Virus record (IMG/VR): IMGVR_UViG_3300045999_010435
Coordinates: 1-25,913 of that record
Length of the DNA: 25,913 nucleotides
DNA from: a virus
Reading direction: 5' to 3' (one strand)
The translations under genes were made by a program, and so were the position numbers. Position 1 is the stretch's first letter, and each line of letters begins with the position of its first letter. This document shows, in pieces, positions 7,438 to 15,717 of this stretch. The notes beneath the pieces were generated by a model. That model saw only the letters and a list, made by a program, of their open reading frames with translations, did not search any database and was not told the origin of the DNA.

Positions 7438-10400
7438 ATGGCTAGTAGCATAACCGTTTTAAATTTTGATAATCGCCCATTTACCCGATCTCTTACTGCC
7501 CGGGCCAACGGAGTAAATAGCACCGATACTATTCGATGGGTGTACCCTTCAAATGCTTCTGCTCAAACAACAGCGTTTGCTGCTTATCCTTCAAATTCTA
7601 CCGCTCTTGTATCCCAAATTGGTACACTTATATTTTCTTTTTCTGGTACTACTTACGATTATAGAACTGAAAATTATACACTCTGTACATTACAGCTCTC
7701 TTGCTTAGGCACATCAACATCAGCAACAACCGGTATAATATTTGACACATTTCCTAATATTGATTTAAAACTTTTTATAAATTACGAAAATACAGAATCC
7801 TCTTCTTATTTTTATAGACTAACCTCAACCCAACCTTTTACGGGAAGTGCTAATCTTGCTCCTTATTTTGTTAATTTAGTAAGTAATAGTTATAACTTAT
7901 TATCAACCTTATCCGCTAGTTATTATCAAACCTGGTATTCATTAAACAGAAATTCAACTCGTTTGACTAACTTAACAGCTTTAACCGGTTTTGATCGAAC
8001 TACCACAACCAGAGTATCGAGTATACAGGCAACATTAACTGCAATAGATGCTCCAGATAGTTTAACACCGTTTTGGTCTCCACATATCCTAGAAAGATCT
8101 CTAAGTGCTGTATTTGTGCCCTATTTTTTATCTGGAGACTTTATTGGCTACCCGAAAGGTTATTTTTCATCTAGAACACAATTCGACACCTTAAATCCAG
8201 TAACTAACTTACAATCTTCCCCGGGGTTGAGATTTTACGGTGAAGGGCACACTGAAACTATATTCTTAAGTGCCACAAAAATAGACTCAAGAGCTACTAG
8301 ATATGTTTGGAGACTTAATAATTCCCAAACTCTTTATCCTTTATTTTCCACACTTTCAGCTCAACCTTTATCGAGTGTTTTTGTTGTTTTAACCTCCCAA
8401 GTCGGAAATTATCCCGTTATTCCAGTTTCTCTTCATTTAACAAATTCATTATTCCTCTCAACCGATCCTTATTATTACTTTGACGATATAACCGGAACAC
8501 CAACACCTTATCCTTATTATATATCAACGACTGACTTTTACGGAAATGAGTCAACACCAAGAAATAAGTTTAAAGAATCTATACATATTTTACCTTACGA
8601 TCCAATAGAGTTTCAATTTATACCTGGAATTAATTCTGTAATTTATTTACCGGTTAACGGTTCTCAAGTTAATTACACTTCTATATTAAGAAACTCTCTT
8701 TTAGGTGAAGGATCTTTATCTGCTTGCTTTGGTCTTTACGGTTTAATATGGAATTGGCTTACCTTTACAGGGTGTTCTGCTAACCCTGGTTCATTTACCG
8801 GTAAACCTTCTTCTTGGGAAACGGTAGCATGTTCAGCTATTTTCCCTAAAACCTGGCAACAAGGACCAGCCCTTTCAGCCAGTTTATTTTCTACTAACCC
8901 TGCTTCTTGTTCCGCTATTAATATGGTTTGGACTCTTTCAACACAAGCTGTTCAATATCAAGTTTCTGCTATACCCGGTGTTGATAATGAGTTTAATTTT
9001 TCATTATCTTTAGAAAATAACGGTGGCAACCTAACTTTAGGAACCGATGGGCGACCAAATATAACTACAAGCTTTTTTACAAATAGTGATGTCTTATTAA
9101 AAGCGTATCAAACAATTCGGTGTCAAATTTCAGCTCAATTAACCTCAAACGCAATCGCCGCTGGTTACACCAATGACTGGAAACCTGCAGACACAGCATT
9201 TGATGAAGTAGTAGAAATAACCTCTGTAGCCCCTCCACAACCATCTATATATACAGCTAATCGTTTTGTATTAACGGGTACAAATGTAGTTTTTGAGAAT
9301 TTATCAGAAAGAACAAACCTACTATCAGCTATAGTTGTAGATTTAGATGACGAAAAAACATTAACTTTACAAGGAGCCGATCTCAATAAACCGTTTAGCA
9401 CGTCTTATGAAGTTGTTGGAGATAAAACAATAAAACTTACCTTATACCCCAACTACGACCCAACACCTATCACAGTAAGTTACCCTAATCTTATAAGAGT
9501 GTTTAACATTTATGACGAAGTATCTCCATCTGAATATCGTTCTTCCCTAACACCTCTTAATTTGCCCTGGCCTAATAAACCTCAAATAGGTTCTAATGAC
9601 TGGGCAGTTGAGGATAATATTAATAACTGGTTTAGAAAATTTTATGAAAACCTTGAGTACTTAGAGTCTCGAGGCCGTACATACCCTGCTACGGTTTCAG
9701 ATTATTTTGGCTATTTGGGTCCTGCCCCTACCGTAGTCGGAGATCTAACTGCTTGTGAAACCTGGACTTGGGAAGACCTCGATTGTTTTAATACCTCTCT
9801 CCCATACTCTGTAACCTGGAGAGATGTTCTTTCAGCTGAAGATCCTACTGACCCTAATGGTAGATTTGTAGATCAAGGTTGTGCAGCATGGCAAACTTAT
9901 GAATGCACTAATCGTCAAATCAACCCAATTTGTTATGGTAAGTATGACGTAGAATGGTCCTGGAGAGCTCGCAAAAAAGGCAATACGTTAACACCAATCA
10001 CTTGGAAACAAACTCAATGCGAGGTCTCAGAAGGAGTATTTCCTAAGTTATGGAAATTTGAACCTGCTGAAAATCAACTTTTTGTAGTATGTGATGAAGG
10101 TCAATGGCATGTTAACATCCCCCAGCTTGATACATTCTATGAACCTATAGCTAACCCTGCAGTACAGTTGAGATGTATATATAACGGAATTGTATCCAGA
10201 GATAATATTTTATATCTTGCACAAAAAACTCAACTCAGATTGCATAATGCGTCTCGCGATGCTGTATTCTTTGATTATCAAGATACTATTGATGGAGTTT
10301 TAAGCTTTTCTAATATTAAAAATGTCAGTCTTGATTCCGTTGGTAAAATCTATATTTTAGATAATATACTTTCTCAGGTTGCTGTTTACTCTTATGAACG

Positions 10401-11280
10401 AAATACTCCGGGTGAAAACTTTAAGTTATTTACTATTTGGGGTGGTTTTGGTACTGCAGCTTCTACTACTAAATTTTCTAATCCGAACGATCTTCATATT
10501 GATCAGCTTGATAATGTTTGGGTAACAGATACAGGTAACGGTTGTGTAAAGCACTATTCGAATACCGGTACCTGGATTAAAACCATTATTGACGACAATC
10601 TAAAATCTGAAACACCTCTTTCAACATGTGTTGATAGTCAACAAAATGTTCATATTCTAACTAACGAAAGTATTCGTGTTTATACATACACTGGAGAATT
10701 TTTATTCAGTTATGACTATAAGAATGATTCTTCAGCTGAACCTCGTAAAATTAATACGTCTTATAATAGAGAGGTAATTTATCTTGTTCTTGATACCCAA
10801 GTTCTTAAGTACTTCCGCAATGGTATATTCTTTGCTTACATAGTTAAAGATAAAGAAAATGTTTATAATATTACAGGGGTATATCAAGATGAGTTTAGAA
10901 ACGTTTTAATTACAACAAATGATAAAGTTTTAAAATATCCTGATATAATGACTATACAACGTCTTAAAGGAATATTACCTGACAATTACTGGAAGCTAGA
11001 GGATATTTTAATTCATAAAGAAGAATATATTCAAAACTGGGTATACACAAAGGCGTTTCAGCGTATGTGGGACAATATTGAAATATTCCGCAACACTATA
11101 TTTTTCGAAAACAGTTTTTGTAAAGGTTATAGACCTCCTGTGCATAGTAAAGATAAGATAATAATCGGGCAGAATGAGATTGTAACAGCTACTGTTGTTA
11201 ATAGAGTATTAGGATATCTTTGGGAAAACTTTACTACCATGCTTGATTACTTTGATCCGAGTTGTGAGGAACCGCTTTAA
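7438..11280 (+). CDS. Giant tail protein with Cys/Trp modules and C-terminal NHL-like propeller
   Basis: 1280 aa, the longest gene in the window. The N-terminal ~420 residues are Ser/Thr/Asn-rich and beta-like. A Cys/Trp segment lies at ~430-473 (CFGLYGLIWNW, SSWETVACSAIFPKTW) and a longer one at ~773-876 (CETWTWEDLDCF, VTWRDVLSAEDP, then ICYGKYDVEWSWRARKKG, ITWKQTQC, FPKLWKFEP). Residues ~950-1170 form NHL-type blades, clearest at 1002-1050 (FSNPNDLHIDQLDNVWVTDT, then GCVKHYSNTG). The C-terminal ~100 residues are probably helical and Trp-rich (DNYWKLEDILIH, YLWENFTTMLDYF). TLNPVTNLQ at 251-259 recurs as TLNPVTALQ in the 819-aa protein. Likely a virion tail or baseplate appendage protein; no catalytic motif seen. 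Confidence 0.72.
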   Translation: MASSITVLNFDNRPFTRSLTARANGVNSTDTIRWVYPSNASAQTTAFAAYPSNSTALVSQIGTLIFSFSGTTYDYRTENYTLCTLQLSCLGTSTSATTGIIFDTFPNIDLKLFINYENTESSSYFYRLTSTQPFTGSANLAPYFVNLVSNSYNLLSTLSASYYQTWYSLNRNSTRLTNLTALTGFDRTTTTRVSSIQATLTAIDAPDSLTPFWSPHILERSLSAVFVPYFLSGDFIGYPKGYFSSRTQFDTLNPVTNLQSSPGLRFYGEGHTETIFLSATKIDSRATRYVWRLNNSQTLYPLFSTLSAQPLSSVFVVLTSQVGNYPVIPVSLHLTNSLFLSTDPYYYFDDITGTPTPYPYYISTTDFYGNESTPRNKFKESIHILPYDPIEFQFIPGINSVIYLPVNGSQVNYTSILRNSLLGEGSLSACFGLYGLIWNWLTFTGCSANPGSFTGKPSSWETVACSAIFPKTWQQGPALSASLFSTNPASCSAINMVWTLSTQAVQYQVSAIPGVDNEFNFSLSLENNGGNLTLGTDGRPNITTSFFTNSDVLLKAYQTIRCQISAQLTSNAIAAGYTNDWKPADTAFDEVVEITSVAPPQPSIYTANRFVLTGTNVVFENLSERTNLLSAIVVDLDDEKTLTLQGADLNKPFSTSYEVVGDKTIKLTLYPNYDPTPITVSYPNLIRVFNIYDEVSPSEYRSSLTPLNLPWPNKPQIGSNDWAVEDNINNWFRKFYENLEYLESRGRTYPATVSDYFGYLGPAPTVVGDLTACETWTWEDLDCFNTSLPYSVTWRDVLSAEDPTDPNGRFVDQGCAAWQTYECTNRQINPICYGKYDVEWSWRARKKGNTLTPITWKQTQCEVSEGVFPKLWKFEPAENQLFVVCDEGQWHVNIPQLDTFYEPIANPAVQLRCIYNGIVSRDNILYLAQKTQLRLHNASRDAVFFDYQDTIDGVLSFSNIKNVSLDSVGKIYILDNILSQVAVYSYERNTPGENFKLFTIWGGFGTAASTTKFSNPNDLHIDQLDNVWVTDTGNGCVKHYSNTGTWIKTIIDDNLKSETPLSTCVDSQQNVHILTNESIRVYTYTGEFLFSYDYKNDSSAEPRKINTSYNREVIYLVLDTQVLKYFRNGIFFAYIVKDKENVYNITGVYQDEFRNVLITTNDKVLKYPDIMTIQRLKGILPDNYWKLEDILIHKEEYIQNWVYTKAFQRMWDNIEIFRNTIFFENSFCKGYRPPVHSKDKIIIGQNEIVTATVVNRVLGYLWENFTTMLDYFDPSCEEPL

Positions 11281-11283
11281 CCC

Positions 11284-11290
11284 TTAAATA
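11284..11290 (+). promoter_or_regulatory. Late-promoter-like box TTAAATA before the small fibre trio
   Basis: TTAAATA ends 7 nt before the ATG at 11298. The next two genes follow at 1- and 9-nt gaps, so this box could serve all three. Confidence 0.45.
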
Positions 11291-11297
11291 ATTTAAC

Positions 11298-11822
11298 ATG
11301 GCTTGCAATTTTACAGTTCAAACAATCGATAAAACAGAATGTATAGGTAACTCACTCTCTAAAATTAATGATAATTTTAGAGATTTGAAAAATTATGCTT
11401 GTCAAAATTTTAATACTATTGATTCTCTTAATGCTCGTATTGCTAATTTAGACGATAGAATTGTTGCATTATCAGGCATAACTGTTCCAGGAACTGCGAA
11501 AGCTTGGGTAAAGTTTGACGGGACCCGAGATACCACAAACACTAATTCAACTTTTAATACAAATAGATTTGTATACAGTTCGTTTAATATTGCCACAGCT
11601 TATCGCAAGAGTAAAGGAGATTACAGAATCACATTTAGTACACCTTTTCGTGCTTCAAACTACCTTGTTTTAGGTACAAGTAGTCAAAAGCAAGCTTCAA
11701 CCGGATTATTTACCTGGCTTCAACCGTATCGATACTCTACCACGTTTGTAGATGTTCGTGTAACAAGTATTAATGCTGCTAGTGTTATCGACGCTGAACA
11801 TATATCTCTAATCATCTACTAA
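11298..11822 (+). CDS. Small fibre-like protein with Cys-Ile-Gly N-terminal motif (copy 1)
   Basis: 174 aa. Residues ~11-30 contain TECIGNSLSKINDNFRDL, the N-terminal motif shared by seven genes of this window (acidic-Cys-Ile-Gly-x-Ser-(L/V) ... I-N-x-N-F). A short predicted helix follows (LNARIANLDDRIVAL, coiled-coil-like). The C-terminal ~100 residues begin AKAWVKFDGT and include VYSSFNIA, then YRITFSTPF, a beta domain strongly similar to that of the next gene (AKATVAFDGT, VYSSFNIA). It is probably a trimeric fibre with N-terminal attachment motif, coiled coil and beta tip. No signal or membrane segment. It and the next gene look like a tandem duplication. Confidence 0.75.
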   Translation: MACNFTVQTIDKTECIGNSLSKINDNFRDLKNYACQNFNTIDSLNARIANLDDRIVALSGITVPGTAKAWVKFDGTRDTTNTNSTFNTNRFVYSSFNIATAYRKSKGDYRITFSTPFRASNYLVLGTSSQKQASTGLFTWLQPYRYSTTFVDVRVTSINAASVIDAEHISLIIY

Positions 11823-11823
11823 C

Positions 11824-12348
11824 ATGAGTATTTGTTTTAATCCGTTTGCTGTACAAACAATTGACCTTGACGAATGTATTGGCTTGTCCCTGGCAACTAT
11901 CAACACAAATTATCAACAGCTACTACAAGAAAACACAGCTACTTGTGAAGAGTTAGATCTTATTTCAAATAATCTTGCAAATCTCTATACTAGGTATGAA
12001 AGTCTTACCTCACAGCGTAGAGGAATGGCTAAAGCTACAGTAGCTTTTGATGGAACGGGAACAGCTACACCTTCTGTATATTCTTCTTTTAATATTGCTA
12101 GAGTATTAAGAAGAAGTACCGGGGTATTTGAACTATCATATTTGTCAGCATTTCCTAATGCAAACTATGCCCTCATTGGAACAAGCATGCTAACAGCTAC
12201 TTCTGCTACAAACTTTTCATGGGTTCAACCTACAACAGCATTTGCAACTACATCAGCTACTATAAATATAAGAGACTTATCTGGAACTTTTGTAAACCCG
12301 GAATATGTATCTATAGCGGTTTATTCAAATCAGAATATGTTTTTATAA
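11824..12348 (+). CDS. Small fibre-like protein with Cys-Ile-Gly N-terminal motif (copy 2)
   Basis: 174 aa, same length and architecture as the upstream gene. It has FAVQTIDLDECIGLSLATIN followed by an Asn-Tyr pair, then a helical segment (LDLISNNLANLYTRYESL), then a beta domain with AKATVAFDGTGTATP, VYSSFNIA, and YALIGTS. The C-terminus has YVSIAVYSNQ against HISLIIY in copy 1. The ATG lies 1 nt after the upstream stop with no Shine-Dalgarno, so translation is probably coupled. Divergence from copy 1 is high outside the motifs, suggesting an old duplication with diversifying tips. Likely a structural adhesin. Confidence 0.74.
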   Translation: MSICFNPFAVQTIDLDECIGLSLATINTNYQQLLQENTATCEELDLISNNLANLYTRYESLTSQRRGMAKATVAFDGTGTATPSVYSSFNIARVLRRSTGVFELSYLSAFPNANYALIGTSMLTATSATNFSWVQPTTAFATTSATINIRDLSGTFVNPEYVSIAVYSNQNMFL

Positions 12349-12357
12349 ATTTAATAT

Positions 12358-12642
12358 ATGTCAAGATTATTTACAGGTTATATCGATGAAGATGAATGTA
12401 TAGGGGACTCTTTAGGACAAGACCTCTCGGTACCAGGAACTATAAACGGCAACTTTTACAATTTAGATACCAATCTAAATAATTTAAGTGCCACAACTAT
12501 ATCATTACTTATACAATACAATCAGCTTAAAATATCCCACAACACACTTCTGCAAAGTTTAACAAGTGTTGGAGCACCCGGGACGACATATACATCCTTA
12601 AGCACAACTTTTAGAAATCTTTCTGCTTTTATTTTACCCTAA
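12358..12642 (+). CDS. Short fibre-like protein with Cys-Ile-Gly N-terminal motif (copy 3)
   Basis: 94 aa. It begins with the shared motif DEDECIGDSLGQDL, then GTINGNFYNLDTNLNNL (Ile-Asn-x-Asn-Phe), with a seven-residue insertion relative to its paralogues. A coiled-coil-like helix follows (SLLIQYNQLKISHNTLLQSL). It stops after a short Thr/Ser-rich end, with no beta tip like those of the two preceding genes. It is either a truncated fibre or a minimal attachment/trimerisation unit. It follows the previous stop by 9 nt and is the last gene before the gap carrying the acidic protein's late box. Confidence 0.7.
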   Translation: MSRLFTGYIDEDECIGDSLGQDLSVPGTINGNFYNLDTNLNNLSATTISLLIQYNQLKISHNTLLQSLTSVGAPGTTYTSLSTTFRNLSAFILP

Positions 12643-12660
12643 AAAACAACACCAAATAGA

Positions 12661-12667
12661 ATAAATA
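12661..12667 (+). promoter_or_regulatory. Late-promoter-like box ATAAATA before the acidic protein gene
   Basis: ATAAATA ends 12 nt before the ATG at 12680. With the terminator downstream it would define a single-gene transcript. Confidence 0.5.
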
Positions 12668-12679
12668 TAATTACAACAT

Positions 12680-13474
12680 ATGAAGAAAAATCCTCTCGAA
12701 GAAATCTACGAATCAAAAGTATTAGCTTCTGAAGCTGTTCCTTCCAACAAAGTTAAGGGCGAAAAAGAACTTGATGCTAAAATCGATGCTAAGAAAGCCA
12801 GACCAGTGGCTGGTCAAGGCCCAGAAGCAGCAAAGAAAGATTTAGATGCACCTAAAGAAATGCACGGTACAGAAGTACATCAACCAAAAGTTCTTAAGGA
12901 TTCAGTAGAAGAAGCTCCTAAGAAATCATTCGAAGGTTCATTTGAAAAGCTCTTTAAAGCAACGATCAACGAACAATTCCCAGGTGAAGAAGAAATGGGT
13001 ATTGAAATGGATGTTGAAGTACCAACTTCAAACGACGATATGGTTGATGAGCTAGAAGGTGAAAAAGATGAAGTATCTGATCTCGTTTCTGATCTTAGGT
13101 CAGTAATGGACCATCTTCAAAACATCCTTGACAAGATTTCCGATGAAACTGCTGGTTCAGAAGAATCTGAAGAAGTAGAAGCTGAATTCGGTGATGAAGA
13201 AACACCTGAAGAAGAAGTTGAAACAGAAGAAGAAGAAGAGAAGCCAATGGGCGAAGCTACTGAATTAAAGCCACTTGGTGATAAGAGTAAAGTTCTTCAA
13301 AATAAAAATAATAAAGTTGGCGGTAACCCAAAAGTACATGGAGGCAAAGCTCACGGCGGTGATGTTGAATCAGATCCAGAGCTCAAGCCAGCTAAGCCTT
13401 TCAATAAAGCCCTTCAGTCACCAAAAGGTAAGGCTGAAGTAGGTAATATCAAAAAGGGCGAATTCTTCAAATAA
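12680..13474 (+). CDS. Highly charged acidic protein, probable prohead-core or capsid-associated protein
   Basis: 264 aa, extremely rich in Glu, Asp and Lys and poor in aromatic residues. N-terminal ~90 residues are Lys/Ala/Pro-rich and probably disordered (MKKNPLEEIYESKV, VAGQGPEAAKKDLDAP). Residues ~85-102 (FEGSFEKLFKATINEQF) and ~131-156 (VSDLVSDLRSVMDHLQNILD) look like amphipathic helices. Residues ~158-192 are nearly all acidic, and the C-terminus is Gly/His/Lys-rich ending GEFFK. T4 prohead core proteins gp67/gp68 are likewise acidic and processed by gp21; (I/L)-x-Glu sites are present here (IYE, INE). Assignment as core or internal protein is inference from composition and context. It has its own late box and terminator, suggesting independent strong expression. 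Confidence 0.7.
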   Translation: MKKNPLEEIYESKVLASEAVPSNKVKGEKELDAKIDAKKARPVAGQGPEAAKKDLDAPKEMHGTEVHQPKVLKDSVEEAPKKSFEGSFEKLFKATINEQFPGEEEMGIEMDVEVPTSNDDMVDELEGEKDEVSDLVSDLRSVMDHLQNILDKISDETAGSEESEEVEAEFGDEETPEEEVETEEEEEKPMGEATELKPLGDKSKVLQNKNNKVGGNPKVHGGKAHGGDVESDPELKPAKPFNKALQSPKGKAEVGNIKKGEFFK

Positions 13475-13482
13475 GAAGTTTT

Positions 13483-13525
13483 AACAGAAATTAAATGACG
13501 GCCCCGCAAGGGGCCGTTTCTGTTT
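13483..13525 (+). terminator. Intrinsic terminator after the acidic protein gene
   Basis: Stem ACGGCCCC / GGGGCCGT with a GCAA tetraloop at 13498-13517, flanked by AACAGAAA ... TTTCTGTT that can extend the pairing, followed by a T-rich run (TTCTGTTT). It is one of the few GC-rich stretches in the window. Its near-symmetry means it may also work in reverse. Confidence 0.85.
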
Positions 13526-13537
13526 ATAGAGAGAAGC

Positions 13538-13544
13538 TTAAATA
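13538..13544 (+). promoter_or_regulatory. Late-promoter-like box TTAAATA before the neck gene block
   Basis: TTAAATA ends 6 nt before the ATG at 13551, just downstream of the terminator, as expected for a new transcription unit running into gp14. Confidence 0.5.
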
Positions 13545-13550
13545 CAATAT

Positions 13551-14129
13551 ATGAAGAAATTGTTTCAAGAGGAATTTGATAAAGCTTATCTACCGTATCA
13601 TACAAATCCTATTTCTCCAAACACTTTAGACCCTCGTGTTTGGAACTTTAATACCCAAGGTGGTGATCCTAGATTACAACCTGGTATAAAAGCTCAAATA
13701 CTTCAAGACATTGATCGTATTAATTCTGCAGAACAAGAGTATGCTAAGAAAAGAGTTTGGGATTACTTTATTGTTGGTCCTGTATTAGAAGAAAACTCCT
13801 CTGAAAAATGTTCTATAAACGTTTTAGTTTTAATTAACAAGACAAACCTGGATGACATGCTTAAAGAGAGAATTCTTCAGATAATTAAAGAACTAAATGG
13901 AAGACTAGCTATTGGCACCCAGCATCCTATTCATTATATTCCTACCATTAGAGATTTAGATCAGGAGAGATACCCAGCCATCTATCACCCCTTTACAGAA
14001 AAATGGGTAAAGAAACCTAGGTTCCTCGGTGAAGCAAAATCAGATTTAGAAAAGCTTTATAAAGACCCGACAAAATTAAAGCATAAAACTTCTCTTAAAA
14101 GAGGTATTAAAAAATTAACAACAATCTAA
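13551..14129 (+). CDS. Phage structural-region protein with possible degenerate nucleotidyltransferase fold
   Basis: 192 aa. N-terminal ~65 residues hold LDPRVWNF and a helix; C-terminus is Lys-rich (KHKTSLKRGIKKL). The centre (residues ~70-135) resembles a nucleotidyltransferase core: VWDYFIVGPVLEENSSEKCS followed by INVLVLINK (Gly76, then beta strand with Ser88-Ile-Asn90 where active enzymes have Asp-x-Asp), then a helix and GTQHPIHYIPTIR as a further strand. The Gly-Ser pair and catalytic acids of that fold are not intact, so enzymatic activity is doubtful. The fold call is inference. It lies 1 nt before gp14 in the same apparent operon, suggesting a role in head or neck assembly. Confidence 0.65.
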   Translation: MKKLFQEEFDKAYLPYHTNPISPNTLDPRVWNFNTQGGDPRLQPGIKAQILQDIDRINSAEQEYAKKRVWDYFIVGPVLEENSSEKCSINVLVLINKTNLDDMLKERILQIIKELNGRLAIGTQHPIHYIPTIRDLDQERYPAIYHPFTEKWVKKPRFLGEAKSDLEKLYKDPTKLKHKTSLKRGIKKLTTI

Positions 14130-14130
14130 C

Positions 14131-14835
14131 ATGCAAAAAGTTCGTTATCTAGACAAAACAATAAACGATAACGAGAGAAATTTAGTCTCCGGTTATTGGA
14201 AAGAACAGATTAACCATTACGGCGCAGAAGTAACTTACTACACCCATGGCTACACTCTTTCTTCCCATTATTACCTTTATGGTGAAGATCCGACAACACC
14301 TTTCGTAAGTGCCGGTCCTATTGTAATGCTCACAGATATTACAAATGATGCCATTATGCTTTCTAAGTTTGGTATTATGGCTGACTGTGATATGACTTGT
14401 GTGTTGCATATTTCATCTTTCCAAGAGTTCTTTGGAACATATAGAGAACCTAAAGCTGGTGATCTTATTGAGTTAGCTGAGTATGGCGGGTACGGAGATA
14501 GACCTGGTGGTAGAGGAGCTCCTGTATACGAAATTACCGAACGAGATGATCAAAATTTACAATTTAATGCTAACCAGCTTATGGGTCACTATATCTGGGT
14601 TATAAAATGTAAGCGTTGGGAATACTCATACGAGCCTGGTACAAAGGCAGAACCTCTTAATGTTCAGTTTAATGATGATGAAGAGTATGGAAGAGAAGCT
14701 GGAGGTGCAAACCCTGAAGACTTGGTACAGCCTTATGAACAATCAAACGATAAAGCTGCTAAATGTATTGTAGATGAAAATGCCCGAGACATCTCTGAAC
14801 CCTATGGCTATTACGGAGGCTTGAAAGAAATATAA
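14131..14835 (+). CDS. gp14: gp14-like neck protein (head-tail connector)
   Basis: 234 aa, near T4 gp14 (256 aa). In T4, gp13 and gp14 complete the neck after DNA packaging, sealing the portal and providing the tail-docking site. Features consistent with gp14: N-terminal VSGYWKEQINHYGAEVTYYT, then DAIMLSKFGI, the segment YREPKAGDLIELAEYGGYGD with the conserved Gly-Asp-Leu, VYEITERDDQN, then HYIWVIKCKRWEYS. C-terminal ~50 residues are acidic and probably flexible. The assignment is strengthened by gp13 immediately downstream (13-nt gap). T4 order is 13 then 14, so the pair is inverted here. The start is 1 nt after the upstream stop, without a box or Shine-Dalgarno. Confidence 0.82.
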   Translation: MQKVRYLDKTINDNERNLVSGYWKEQINHYGAEVTYYTHGYTLSSHYYLYGEDPTTPFVSAGPIVMLTDITNDAIMLSKFGIMADCDMTCVLHISSFQEFFGTYREPKAGDLIELAEYGGYGDRPGGRGAPVYEITERDDQNLQFNANQLMGHYIWVIKCKRWEYSYEPGTKAEPLNVQFNDDEEYGREAGGANPEDLVQPYEQSNDKAAKCIVDENARDISEPYGYYGGLKEI

Positions 14836-14842
14836 TTAAATA
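14836..14842 (+). promoter_or_regulatory. Late-promoter-like box TTAAATA before gp13
   Basis: TTAAATA ends 6 nt before the ATG at 14849, in a 13-nt gap. Confidence 0.4.
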
Positions 14843-14848
14843 ACTAAT

Positions 14849-15709
14849 ATGAACGTACTCCCTCGTTATACAACAGGTTCAACAAACTTCAACTCTGTTA
14901 TCACAAGTTATGATGCCTTGGCACAGAGAATTCGTAGACAAATGGGTGAACCTTTAGTTAACGTAGAGATAGCTAATGAGCAGATCTATGACAATATTGC
15001 CCAGGCAATGGAGTTTTTTACTAAGTATGCCGGGTATACAGAGGAGTTCTTAGTATTTGATTCTAAACTATACACAAGAGGGGTTGGCTTAGATGTTGCA
15101 ACACTTATTAATCAAACAGCAGAGATGTATAAGTCTCAAACACCGGGTCTATCAGCCGGCTATGATTATGATTTGAACTCTTATAGAAGAGTGTTAGATT
15201 GTTTCTCTTTTACATACGGTGAAACTACAGGCATTAACACACTCTTTACGCTAGAGCAGGCCATGGCCCAGCAAATCTATTCTAGTTATATGGTCGGTAA
15301 CTTCGGTTTTGATCTTATAACTTGGGAAACATTAAAAGGTTTTATTGATACTAGAAATAAAGTCCTAGCCATGACCCCGCATTATAGATTTGACCCTAAG
15401 AATCAAATTCTCAGAATTATTCCTGAACCTATACCTGAGCAAACATATATGGGGGTCGTAGGCTGCTATCTTGAAAGGCCTGTAAAGGATATTATTAATG
15501 AGAGATGGATTTACAGATATGCTTTAGCTCTTTCAAAGATTACTGTAGGTAACGTAAGAGGCAAATTCGGTGGTACCAATCTCTTTGGAGGCGGACAGGT
15601 TAACTATCAAGACTTCATGTCCCAAGGCATTACCGAAAGAGACGCCTTAGAAAATGAACTTAAAAACACTTATGAAGATGTTACTGGTGCTATGTTCTTT
15701 ATTGGATAA
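14849..15709 (+). CDS. gp13: gp13-like neck protein
   Basis: 286 aa (T4 gp13 is 309 aa). It acts with gp14 at the portal vertex to complete the head before tail joining. Family features: N-terminal helix region (DALAQRIRRQMGEPLVNVEI, then IYDNIAQAMEFFTKYAG), YTEEFLVFDSKLYTRGVGLD, a central HYRFDPKNQILRIIPEPIP strand pair, and the conserved C-terminal helix WIYRYALALSKITVGNVRGK followed by Phe-Gly-Gly. The C-terminus (ERDALENELKNTYEDV) is helical. It is one of the more conserved T4-type neck proteins and the match is clear. It has its own late box in the 13-nt gap after gp14. Confidence 0.9.
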   Translation: MNVLPRYTTGSTNFNSVITSYDALAQRIRRQMGEPLVNVEIANEQIYDNIAQAMEFFTKYAGYTEEFLVFDSKLYTRGVGLDVATLINQTAEMYKSQTPGLSAGYDYDLNSYRRVLDCFSFTYGETTGINTLFTLEQAMAQQIYSSYMVGNFGFDLITWETLKGFIDTRNKVLAMTPHYRFDPKNQILRIIPEPIPEQTYMGVVGCYLERPVKDIINERWIYRYALALSKITVGNVRGKFGGTNLFGGGQVNYQDFMSQGITERDALENELKNTYEDVTGAMFFIG

Positions 15710-15717
15710 TTACTTTT

